Of a stretch of 38,759 bases of DNA, positions 1 through 7,884 are shown piece by piece (within the stretch, counting starts at the first letter, position 1; every line of letters begins with the position of its first letter). The stretch lies in contig JAISKF010000041.1 of assembly GCA_031261005.1 (NCBI GenBank), positions 1 through 38,759 of the forward strand, read 5' to 3'. Below the pieces are notes generated by a model. It was not told where the DNA came from, did not search any database, and worked only from the letters and a program-made list of their open reading frames with translations. The position numbers and the translations under genes are program-made. The stretch comes from Enterobacteriaceae bacterium. GTDB taxonomy: Bacteria; Pseudomonadota; Gammaproteobacteria; Enterobacterales; Enterobacteriaceae.

Positions 1-1
1 T

Positions 2-865
2 ACGAGTCAACGGTTATATCGTCCGGCATTTGAACAGCGTATCCGTCTGCGGGAGCAGGAACTGAAAAATAGCTATACCGTTGACCCGATAGATAGTCCT
101 TTTCTCAAACAGGTATACCGAATAGATGAGAATACAGTGATATTTGACCGCAATGAAAGTGCAAGCATTGCAGGTTTCGGACGTATTCTGGAGGGGCATC
201 TCTATAATAATGGTGTGGCATTTATAGTGACGTCTGAAATCAGGGACGTATCAGATCCTAAATATCAAAAAGACAGGGAGGAATATATAAATAGTGGGAC
301 GAAAGAATCTGACTTGAATGATAAACCTCAGAAACTGGCAGAAATTCAAAATCTGCTTTCCCGACTGAATGGCAGAAAAGACGATGAAGTACCCACTCAG
401 CCAGGTTCTTGTATTCCGGAGGGATTTATTCGTGATGGTAATATCAAAGCAAAAGAAGATGTTGCCTTGCTATATCGGCAGGGAGATTTCGTATTTGCTA
501 TCAGCAGTGAGAACGCCTCTGAGGAAAGTGAAAGTCTGCTAGAACGAGAAAATGAAATCAATGCTGTAATTATTAGTTCGGGTGCTCATACGCTTAAAAA
601 AGGTTCGGTTGCGCTTTCCGGTATCACCGCCGAAGAGTGGCTGATGAAGGCAAGACAGGGCATATATCAGCCAGAAGATAAAATGGTTCCCTATTATCTC
701 TTTAGTTTTTATATCAATGAAAAGAGTGCTGATTTTGAACACCCTCTTCTTTCAGTTGAATTGCATAACTCTGGTCTGGAAACAAAAAATTATACAGATT
801 CACAGCTTGTTGAAATATGGGACAGAATAACCCGGACATTTAGATATAGATCGAATGCGTTCTGA
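2..865 (+). CDS. Tli4-like T6SS lipase immunity protein, 5' end outside window
   Basis: The reading frame is open from the first bases of the window (frame starting at base 2), so the gene is truncated by the window edge. The first internal start (GTG at 137) is not the true start. The visible product is about 287 residues, charged and with no membrane segment. The stretch reading SIAGFGRILEGHLYNNGVAFIV and the ending TRTFRYRSNAF resemble the Tli4 family, periplasmic immunity proteins against T6SS Tle-type phospholipases. This family call is from recall and not from a search. Position fits: immunity genes follow the effector and VgrG, which would lie just left of the window, and a PAAR gene follows. 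GC is low, as usual for effector/immunity cassettes. Confidence 0.65.
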   Translation, partial: TSQRLYRPAFEQRIRLREQELKNSYTVDPIDSPFLKQVYRIDENTVIFDRNESASIAGFGRILEGHLYNNGVAFIVTSEIRDVSDPKYQKDREEYINSGTKESDLNDKPQKLAEIQNLLSRLNGRKDDEVPTQPGSCIPEGFIRDGNIKAKEDVALLYRQGDFVFAISSENASEESESLLERENEINAVIISSGAHTLKKGSVALSGITAEEWLMKARQGIYQPEDKMVPYYLFSFYINEKSADFEHPLLSVELHNSGLETKNYTDSQLVEIWDRITRTFRYRSNAF

Positions 866-1027
866 AAATAATATTTCTTTGTTGGGGTAACGTGGGTTAT
901 CTGTCGTTTGTTTTTTGTGTCGTGATTATTATTTGAGCATATGTTATCGATGATATAGATAATGAGAATAACCTTTCTTGTGTGATGAAAATTGGCGAAT
1001 TTAAAGTATCAGGAGTAATAGTGAAGA

Positions 1028-1219
1028 ATGTTAAATTTTAATGGGTTGGCAGTGTGGTTGACATGGGGGTCAATATTAGGATTAGCCTTTTCTATTTCAG
1101 CCTCTTTTGATAGTACTAATCCTACTCCAGTCAGAGTGTTGGGGCTAATTTTTCTTATCCCATCGGCATGGCTTTTTTTAGCATTACTAACTCATGGGGG
1201 ATTATTGTTTTATTATTAA
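1028..1219 (+). CDS. Small two-segment membrane protein, unknown function
   Basis: This is a 63-residue, very hydrophobic product with two probable membrane segments, about residues 8-25 and 35-60, joined by a short polar loop with STNPTP. An AGGAG sits at 1011-1015, about 12 bases before the ATG, which is long. A GTG at 1021 is better spaced but opens a frame that stops after six codons. It stands alone between the Tli4-like immunity gene and the PAAR gene, in AT-rich DNA. I do not recognise a family. It could be a second small immunity protein acting at the inner membrane, or a chance ORF. Confidence 0.4.
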   Translation: MLNFNGLAVWLTWGSILGLAFSISASFDSTNPTPVRVLGLIFLIPSAWLFLALLTHGGLLFYY

Positions 1220-1469
1220 TCTCATTAGTAATGTGTTGTTTTAAAAACTAGTATATGTACGAATAGTCAATGTTATTCTAAAGATTCACATTTAAAGTTA
1301 GTTAGTCTCGACTAGCTGACAATTAAAATACTCAGATGTAGATATAATACATTTTAAAAAGTTAAATTAACGCCATAAAATAAAATTTCTTTCAATATAT
1401 TCTCATAAAAGTGAAAAGTATTGAAATATGCTGTTAGCCATATCGAAACTGAATAAAAGGAGAGGCAAT
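1220..1469. other. AT-rich intergenic region before PAAR gene
   Basis: No gene is supported here. It contains a near-palindrome at 1300-1317 (AGTTAGTCTCGACTAGCT, one mismatched pair) and a TATAAT at 1343-1348 that could be a -10 element for the PAAR-tssM unit. No well-spaced -35 accompanies it; a CTGACA upstream is 21 bases away. Confidence 0.3.
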
Positions 1470-1730
1470 ATGTCGGCACCAGTTTGTTTGGGAGATGCCA
1501 CCACTCATGGTGGGAAAGTTATTTCTGCGTCATCAACTATGTTTATCAATGGTGTTCAGATTGCCTTGCGTGGTGATCTTGTCTCCTGTCCAGAACATGG
1601 CACAAATTCTATTATTGAAGGTGATCCAACAACAACAGAAAACGGAGTGCCTGTAGTCGTCAATAATTGCCTTTGTGAATGTGGCTGTAGAGTCATCAGT
1701 TCTTTTACTGAAAACGATATTGAGTCTTAG
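1470..1730 (+). CDS. PAAR-domain T6SS spike tip protein (T6SS-1)
   Basis: The 86-residue product is essentially one PAAR domain. It opens APVCLGDATTHGGKV and continues with a repeat-like FINGVQIALRGDLVSCPEHG and ENGVPVVVNN, the alternating strand pattern of PAAR proteins, with histidines and cysteines (HG, CPEHG, CLCECGC) suited to metal binding. PAAR proteins cap the VgrG spike and sharpen it for membrane piercing. An open frame extends upstream to 1428, but the ATG at 1470 is preceded by AAGGAGAGG (1457-1465) and begins exactly at the conserved N-terminus, so I chose it. No toxin domain is fused. It is followed after 2 bases by the next gene. Confidence 0.85.
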   Translation: MSAPVCLGDATTHGGKVISASSTMFINGVQIALRGDLVSCPEHGTNSIIEGDPTTTENGVPVVVNNCLCECGCRVISSFTENDIES

Positions 1731-1732
1731 TT

Positions 1733-2851
1733 ATGTCATGGTCTATTCCTGAAATCCCTAAAAAGATCCCCTCCTCTCGACCTGCTCTCAAACTATGGGG
1801 TAGTGTATTGGGTATTATGCTGGTGTCTGGAACAGTGCTTGCTTTGTTTCCGGGAAAAGTAACAAGTTATGGAGAGGCTTTTCTCTACGGTACACTGCCT
1901 GCTTTTTTACTTTGGTTATGTTTCTTCAGTCTGGCTTTTCATCGGTATCAGCAGTCAGTTAATATCGCATTGTTATGGGATAAAGAAACGGAGAGAACTA
2001 AAAAATACTGGCAACACTGGAGCATGAAACAACTTGTCGTGGTGGGTAATGTTGTACTTACACCAGAAGAACAAGGTATTCATACTCTATTGGGTGAATA
2101 TGCTGATATTCCTGCATATCCCCAAAAGGCAAGGTCATTATTTTTTGATTCATCAGATTTTTGGCAACGACTGAAATATATTGATGAGCAATGCGAAAAA
2201 CAATGTCCAGGATATCGAAATTATCTGCATACAATAAAATTATTGTATGCAGATAAACGCCAGCAGGAACGAGTGACGCAGGTTATTTATGCTATCTGGG
2301 ACTTATATCCAGAATATGTCAGTTCCGTCGAGAAATTGTATGCCGGATATGATGAGAATGATTCAGGTAACTTAGCACTTCTACTTAGTGTACAGGATTG
2401 GTCAGAGGGGCGATCAGAAAGTTATAGTGAATTTATTACTGGGCAGTTGATCACTTCAGCATCATTTGCTCGCATGAAGACATTACCTATATTGGCAGGT
2501 GTTGGTCGAATTCTTCCTTCCGAAGCATTGACAAAAGATCTGGATATTCTTTTTGAATACAATTGCCTGGATTATGAAAATCTGCGCTATGTTTGGCTCT
2601 CTGGTATGGAAACTGATACACGCACAGCTTTAGTTCAGTATGCGGCATTAAAACACTGGGCTTTACCGAGTAAGATGCCATATTTGTCACTGGATCACTC
2701 GTTTGCTTTTCCTGGTCCTCTAATGTTTCCTGTTGCAATATCATTAGTTACTGATGCCGCAATAGAAACGGGTAAAATGCAGTTGCTTATTTCTCAACAT
2801 TCACAAAACGATTTCTTATTCTGTTTAATTACACGGGATTTACTTTTATGA
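1733..2851 (+). CDS. T6SS-associated membrane protein upstream of tssM, unknown function
   Basis: The 372-residue product has two membrane segments near the N-terminus, about residues 22-41 and 50-69, followed by a soluble domain of about 300 residues rich in aromatic residues. No signal peptide or catalytic motif is seen. It starts 2 bases after the PAAR stop, and its own stop overlaps the tssM start by 4 bases (ATGA), so it is almost certainly translated with tssM. I do not recognise a named family. The genetic coupling suggests a membrane-complex accessory or an assembly factor for TssM. GC is low, like the PAAR and the tssM 5' end, so it may travel with that exchangeable block. Confidence 0.7.
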   Translation: MSWSIPEIPKKIPSSRPALKLWGSVLGIMLVSGTVLALFPGKVTSYGEAFLYGTLPAFLLWLCFFSLAFHRYQQSVNIALLWDKETERTKKYWQHWSMKQLVVVGNVVLTPEEQGIHTLLGEYADIPAYPQKARSLFFDSSDFWQRLKYIDEQCEKQCPGYRNYLHTIKLLYADKRQQERVTQVIYAIWDLYPEYVSSVEKLYAGYDENDSGNLALLLSVQDWSEGRSESYSEFITGQLITSASFARMKTLPILAGVGRILPSEALTKDLDILFEYNCLDYENLRYVWLSGMETDTRTALVQYAALKHWALPSKMPYLSLDHSFAFPGPLMFPVAISLVTDAAIETGKMQLLISQHSQNDFLFCLITRDLLL

Positions 2852-5800
2852 CAATGGGAGCGTCAACGAGTCCTCGTTACAGTATCACTGGCTATATCAT
2901 GCTTGTTATTGGTCTGGCGATAATATGTGCATTTGTTCTTTTTGTCTGGCAGGACAAACTAATATCAAAAGGCATGACAAAACATATTATCTGGACAATA
3001 TGGGGCTGTCTGTTTGCTGTTCTGCTTCTTGCTGTGATAATCCAGTTTTTTTGGCAACGACGGAAATTACACAAAGAACAACGTATTTATAGACCAGAAC
3101 AAACAAGTGTTAATCAATCTTCTTTGCAGCAAAGTGAACTTACCAGAAATATACCAGATATTCGGAAGGAAATTTGTAGCCAGCTTAAACAGCAATATGG
3201 GTCTTTCTGGTTTCGTAAAATAAATATATTCATCATCACTGGCTTGGTTTCCGATGTCGAACAACTCACACCAGGGCTCACTTCACAATACTGGCAGGAA
3301 GACAGCGGTACGTTGTTGCTTTGGGGCGGTGTTCCTGAGCGGCCTGTCGATGCGAACTGGTTTGGTGCATTGCGTAAACTGCGTCATCGCCCTGCTGATG
3401 GCATAGTGTGGGTGACAACCGCTTTAGTAGCAGAAAACGGTGAAGAGTCGGCGGTATCGTTATCTGAAGATAATATGGACAATCTCTCACGCGCTATCAG
3501 CGAACGTTATAAGTTGTTGGGCTGGCGGCTGCCGCTGTATGTCTGGTCACTGCACCCGCAGGCAAATGCACAGACTGGACGCGCGACGCAGCCAGTGGGT
3601 TGTTTGCTGCCAGCAAGATGTCGTCCTGAGGCATTAAATAGTCAGTTACAGGCGCTTATTCCCGCGCTTGTCACGCAGGGTGTACAACAAATATGCACGA
3701 AAGTGCAGTACGATTTTCTGCTGACGCTCGCAACGCGGCTCACACATGAGCTACATGTGGTGTCTGCTCCGTTATCGACGTTATTAAACCCGTACCGCCC
3801 GTTACCGTTGGCGGGGATCGTGTTCAGTCCGACAACGACCAACGGTAAACGAACCGTACCGCATCACTGGGGGAAAGATAATCGCTGGGACGTGCTACCC
3901 GTATCGGTACAGGCATTACCTGCCGGATTGCGTCCGCGAAAACCCGGTGTGAGCTGGCAGCAGGCACTTGCCATAGCAGGTGCGGCGCTGATGGTGTTAT
4001 GGGGCGCGGGCATGGTGGTGGCTTTTACTGGCAACCGCAGTCTGGTATCTGGCGCGCAGGAGCAGGTTCAGCGAACGTTGGATATAAAGCAACCCGTTGC
4101 CCAACGTTTACAGGCGTTGGCTGAATTGCAAAAGACACTGACTCGTTTGCAGTATCGCGCTGAACATGGTGTGCCGTGGTATCTGCATGCTGGTCTCAGC
4201 CAGAATAATGCGTTGCTGACCGCAGTTTTTCCGCGTTATGCACAAAGTGCCCTTCCTTTATTGCGTGATGGTGCAGCACAGCATCTTCAGCAGCAGTTAA
4301 CTACGTTTGTCGAGCTTCCTCCTGACAGTCCGCAGCGCAGCCAAATGGCAAAAACTACTTATGACCAGTTGAAACTGTATCTGATGCTGGCTCAGCCGCA
4401 GCATATGGACGCGGGCTGGTTCAGCACCGTGTTGCTGCGTGAATGGCAGCAGCGAGAGGGTGTCTCTGATGGTGTCTGGCTAGCGAACGCACAAACGTTA
4501 CTGGCTTTTTATGGCGCAGAATTGTCGTCACATCCGCAATGGAAACTCAGCGCAGATGAGGGGCTTATCAGTCAGGCTCGTACCTTGCTGGTTCGTCAGA
4601 TGGGGGTTCGTAACAGCGATACCACGCTGTATCAAAAAATGCTCGCTCAGGTGGCTCATCAGTACGCTGATATGCGTCTGGCTGACATGACGGGTGACAC
4701 CGATGCGTCCCGACTTTTCACTACCGATGAAGTGGTGCCGGGCATGTTCACTCGTCAGGCATGGGAAGATGCCGTTCAACCAGCGATTGAGCGTGTGGCA
4801 AACGATCGCCGTGAAGAGATTGACTGGGTGCTGAGTGACGGTAATGCTCGCGCACAGCAGCAGGGCATGCCGGAGGTGCTGAAACAACGCCTGACTGAGC
4901 ATTACTTTGCTGACTTTGGCGGTGCCTGGTTGACGTTTCTCAACAGCCTGCGCTGGCAGCGAGCCGCTACGCTCTCTGATGCTATCGACCAGTTGACCCT
5001 GATGGCAGATGTGCGTCAGTCACCGCTGGTCGCACTGATGAACACTCTCAACGTTCAGGGGCGAACCGGTCAATCCGGTGAGGCGATCACCGATTCACTG
5101 ATTAAATCAGCAAAAAACATGATGAGCGGGGATAAACAGCCAGTGATTGACCAGAACGCAATGGTGCATGGTCCGCTTGATGCCACTTTTGGACCGGTGC
5201 TGGCGCTGATGGATAACCAGAAAGTCAGTCGAGTGGGCAGTACGGTACTGAGTCTGCAAACTTTTCTCACTCGTGTTACTCAGGTACGTTTGCGTCTGCA
5301 ACAGGTCACTAACGCGACAGATCCGCAGGCGATGACACAGGCACTAGCGCAGACCGTGTTTCAGGGGAAGGCAGTGGATCTCACAGAAACCCGTGATTAC
5401 GGCAGTCTGATGGCGGCGGGGTTGGGTCAGGAGTGGAGCGGATTTGGTCAGTCGGTATTTGTCCGTCCGATGGAGCAGGCATGGCAGCAAGTGTTGACAC
5501 CAGCGGCGGAAAGCCTGAATGCACAGTGGCGTGCCGCCGTGGTAGATGACTGGAACAGCACGTTTGCCGGTCGCTATCCGTTTAAAAATGTCAGCAGCGA
5601 TGTTTCTCTGCCGTTGCTGGCAAAATACCTGAATACCGATTCGGGACGGATTAGTCGTTTTCTGCAAAGCAGCCTGAACGGTGTACTGCATCAGGAAGGC
5701 AATCGCTGGGTACCGGACAGTATTAATGCACAGGGATTGAATTTTAATCCGGCGTTCCTCCATGCCGTCAATACGCTGAGTCAGATAGCGGACGTAGTCT

Positions 5801-6291
5801 TCACCAACGGTGAAGCGGGGCTGCATTTTGATTTACGGCCAGGTACGGCTGCCGGAGTGATGCAGACGACCATGATTATTGATGGTCAGAAACTGGTTTA
5901 TGTTAACCAGATGCCTGCCTGGAAGCGGTTTACGTGGCCGGGAGATACGGAAGCACCAGGCGCTTCCTTAAGTTGGATTAGTACACAGACGGGGACTCGT
6001 TTGTATGCTGATCTGCCGGGAAACTGGGGGTTTATCCGCTTGCTGGATAAGGCGAACGTACAGCCGTATCCTGGCGTGAGCAGCAGTTTCAGTCTGAGCT
6101 GGAAAGCACAGGACGGAAGAGCGCTGAATTACACCTTGCGAACGGAAGCGGGATCAGGTCCGTTGGCGCTGCTGAAACTACGTAACTTCACGTTACCGGA
6201 CACCATTTTCAGTGTCAGTGCATCATCGCAATCCGCAGATAATGCGGAGCGCGTTGATGATGTTGATGCCGCCGCTGGGAGCATCAACTGA
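2848..6291 (+). CDS. tssM: TssM/IcmF T6SS inner-membrane complex protein (T6SS-1)
   Basis: The 1147-residue product is full length for TssM, the inner-membrane core that joins TssL to the outer-membrane lipoprotein TssJ. Membrane segments lie at about residues 13-34, 45-67 and 371-394, the usual two plus one arrangement, with a cytoplasmic domain between and a large periplasmic part after. The C-terminal half carries typical IcmF/DUF1215-like stretches such as LRWQRAATLSDAIDQL and WNSTFAGRYPFKN. The Walker A position in the cytoplasmic domain (IITGLVSDVEQL) is degenerate, so no NTP binding is expected. Base composition changes sharply within the gene: AT-rich before about 3300, GC-rich after. 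It overlaps the preceding gene by 4 bases. Confidence 0.95.
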   Translation: MTMGASTSPRYSITGYIMLVIGLAIICAFVLFVWQDKLISKGMTKHIIWTIWGCLFAVLLLAVIIQFFWQRRKLHKEQRIYRPEQTSVNQSSLQQSELTRNIPDIRKEICSQLKQQYGSFWFRKINIFIITGLVSDVEQLTPGLTSQYWQEDSGTLLLWGGVPERPVDANWFGALRKLRHRPADGIVWVTTALVAENGEESAVSLSEDNMDNLSRAISERYKLLGWRLPLYVWSLHPQANAQTGRATQPVGCLLPARCRPEALNSQLQALIPALVTQGVQQICTKVQYDFLLTLATRLTHELHVVSAPLSTLLNPYRPLPLAGIVFSPTTTNGKRTVPHHWGKDNRWDVLPVSVQALPAGLRPRKPGVSWQQALAIAGAALMVLWGAGMVVAFTGNRSLVSGAQEQVQRTLDIKQPVAQRLQALAELQKTLTRLQYRAEHGVPWYLHAGLSQNNALLTAVFPRYAQSALPLLRDGAAQHLQQQLTTFVELPPDSPQRSQMAKTTYDQLKLYLMLAQPQHMDAGWFSTVLLREWQQREGVSDGVWLANAQTLLAFYGAELSSHPQWKLSADEGLISQARTLLVRQMGVRNSDTTLYQKMLAQVAHQYADMRLADMTGDTDASRLFTTDEVVPGMFTRQAWEDAVQPAIERVANDRREEIDWVLSDGNARAQQQGMPEVLKQRLTEHYFADFGGAWLTFLNSLRWQRAATLSDAIDQLTLMADVRQSPLVALMNTLNVQGRTGQSGEAITDSLIKSAKNMMSGDKQPVIDQNAMVHGPLDATFGPVLALMDNQKVSRVGSTVLSLQTFLTRVTQVRLRLQQVTNATDPQAMTQALAQTVFQGKAVDLTETRDYGSLMAAGLGQEWSGFGQSVFVRPMEQAWQQVLTPAAESLNAQWRAAVVDDWNSTFAGRYPFKNVSSDVSLPLLAKYLNTDSGRISRFLQSSLNGVLHQEGNRWVPDSINAQGLNFNPAFLHAVNTLSQIADVVFTNGEAGLHFDLRPGTAAGVMQTTMIIDGQKLVYVNQMPAWKRFTWPGDTEAPGASLSWISTQTGTRLYADLPGNWGFIRLLDKANVQPYPGVSSSFSLSWKAQDGRALNYTLRTEAGSGPLALLKLRNFTLPDTIFSVSASSQSADNAERVDDVDAAAGSIN

Positions 6292-6485
6292 TAGAGATTC
6301 GGGCGTATCGCCTGAAATTGCTGTGTATGGAAGCCGGACGCAGCGAAAGCGATAAAACTCGTTTGCAGCCGGAAATGGAACAGTTACTTGCTGGTCTTAT
6401 CACTGTCGATTCCGTGCGGGCTGTCGTGCTATTGCTATATCTATATATAGTTAGCTTAATTTTAATAAATCGAATGAGAACATAA
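6291..6485 (+). pseudogene. Possible gene remnant after tssM
   Basis: This stretch has an open frame of about 64 codons with no plausible start codon at its left end. The first two thirds (6291-6430) use codons like those of the GC-rich tssM and would read EIRAYRLKLLCMEAGRSESD and onward. The last third is AT-rich and not gene-like. In related enteric T6SS loci a tssA-type (ImpA) gene often lies between tssM and tssF, so this may be what remains of a deleted gene there. I cannot match it to a family, so that identity is only a guess. Confidence 0.3.
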
Positions 6486-7219
6486 TGAATAGAAAATATT
6501 TCATGCCCTTTTTATTTGCATCAATCTGCTTATTAAACGGATGCACCGCAATTTTGTGGGCGTTTAACGATCCGAGTAATGGTGGTCATCAGGAAATTGT
6601 TGAAGCGTACACTGATGAGATCCAGTCTGTATTTGAATATAAAAATGCCAGCCTGAGTACTCAGACGTCTTCGGGGGCTGAGGCTGGTGTGGCATTGCCG
6701 ACTGAAAGTATAGGTTTTGTCGGTAAACGGAACCTATATTTTGTTACGGTGGGCGGTGATGCTTTGCTGTCGCTAAATTCATTGATGAAAGAAATACCGC
6801 TTAAGTCTGTGAGTGATGGTAAATATATAGATATTCATCTGGTTAGTGATTACCACGGGTATGGGAATGCGGAATTTAAGCAGTCTCTCAATGTAAGAAC
6901 CCGTCAACAAGCCTCATCACTGACCGTCGAAGAAAAAAATACACTTGAGAACTCATCTTTTAGCCTGCGCGATGGATACTATCAACGAGCTGTTGAGATT
7001 AAAGGTGTCATTATCAGGAAGGAACGATTCAGAGGGGAAATACCCGGAGAATCATCACTTAATGATAGCTATCACGTTCGATTTTTCGGAAGCAAATACG
7101 TTTCAAGTGTTGATGGAGGGAAACTGGCATTCAATGTACTTATGACACCCGTAACACTGACCGGAGATATTCTGATGCTTCCTCTCTATCTGCTGACGAT
7201 GATAGGTTCTATAAAATAA
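6485..7219 (+). CDS. T6SS-1 associated lipoprotein, unknown function
   Basis: The 244-residue product begins with a lipoprotein signal peptide: MNRKYF, a hydrophobic core, then the lipobox LLNGC with the lipidated cysteine at residue 20. After it comes a soluble domain, and near the C-terminus a hydrophobic stretch (VLMTPVTLTGDILMLPLYLL) that is unusual for a periplasmic protein. I do not recognise the family. The start ATG overlaps the stop of the remnant-like frame upstream (TAATG). The gene sits between tssM and tssF, away from the frameshifted tssJ. A piece of its 3' end is repeated just downstream. Confidence 0.6.
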   Translation: MNRKYFMPFLFASICLLNGCTAILWAFNDPSNGGHQEIVEAYTDEIQSVFEYKNASLSTQTSSGAEAGVALPTESIGFVGKRNLYFVTVGGDALLSLNSLMKEIPLKSVSDGKYIDIHLVSDYHGYGNAEFKQSLNVRTRQQASSLTVEEKNTLENSSFSLRDGYYQRAVEIKGVIIRKERFRGEIPGESSLNDSYHVRFFGSKYVSSVDGGKLAFNVLMTPVTLTGDILMLPLYLLTMIGSIK

Positions 7220-7272
7220 ATGATATATCACGCAAGCCTGATGCTTCCTCTCTATCTGCTGACGATGATAGG
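7172..7272. repeat. 35-bp perfect direct repeat covering the 3' end of the lipoprotein gene
   Basis: The 35 bases at 7172-7206 (beginning CTGATGCTTCCTCTCTATCT) recur exactly at 7238-7272, 66 bases later. The first copy is coding, inside the last codons of the lipoprotein gene. The second lies in the gap before the DUF805 gene and is not part of an intact ORF. It looks like the residue of a tandem gene duplication whose middle has been lost. Confidence 0.85.
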
Positions 7273-7337
7273 GAATTGATAAATCTTTATTCATCATGAT
7301 TTGCATCATCAGTTTTATTTCTTAGTGTGAGGGATTT

Positions 7338-7868
7338 ATGTCGGATAGTCTTTGGGGACGTTATTGGTCCGCATGGAAGAAAAGTTTTGTATATCGGGGT
7401 TGTGCTACTCGCCAGGAGTTCTGGTCATTCATCATTCTTAATCTGCTTATCTTCTTATTTATTAGCTTCGGGAGTTATTTCCTGCTCGTCGATGTGATAG
7501 CCGATAAGACCAGTGCTGGAGGTCTGGCGATGGTATGGGCTTATTTTATTTATCTTCCATTACGTACATTCGGACCTTTAGTTTTACTTCTTCCTGTTCT
7601 TGCCCTTGGGGTTCGCCGCATGCACGACATCGGCAAATCAGGATGGTGGTTTGGAGGACTGGCGCTCACAAAACTTTTCGTTTTACCGATATTGAGTCCT
7701 CTGGTTTATTACGTCCTCAGGCATTTTCTGGATGATGCGAATAGCCGGAAGATATTAGGGGGTGTCAACATGGGATTTAGCATCATAGTCGCGGTTGCTC
7801 TTGTCTGGTTATGCTGTAAACCAACAAAAATAAAAGACCTGGCTTCATCTTCTGATGTGATGAACTAA
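7338..7868 (+). CDS. DUF805 family inner-membrane protein
   Basis: The 176-residue product has about four membrane segments. It carries the DUF805 signatures: the N-terminal CATRQEFWSF and the conserved LGVRRMHDIGKSGWW loop. E. coli members of the family are YhaH and YhaI; their molecular function is not established. The gene ends 16 bases before tssF. DUF805 is not a core T6SS component, so this may be an accessory gene carried in the locus. A second domain or fusion is not apparent. Confidence 0.85.
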   Translation: MSDSLWGRYWSAWKKSFVYRGCATRQEFWSFIILNLLIFLFISFGSYFLLVDVIADKTSAGGLAMVWAYFIYLPLRTFGPLVLLLPVLALGVRRMHDIGKSGWWFGGLALTKLFVLPILSPLVYYVLRHFLDDANSRKILGGVNMGFSIIVAVALVWLCCKPTKIKDLASSSDVMN

Positions 7869-7884
7869 TTCCCCGAGGATTTTT

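Noticed and set aside
4528..4902. 124-aa minus-strand ORF inside tssM
   Set aside because: Shadow of a GC-rich, well-supported gene in the other frame; no independent signal.
5344..5826. 160-aa minus-strand ORF inside tssM
   Set aside because: Same reason: it lies wholly inside tssM and has no family features.
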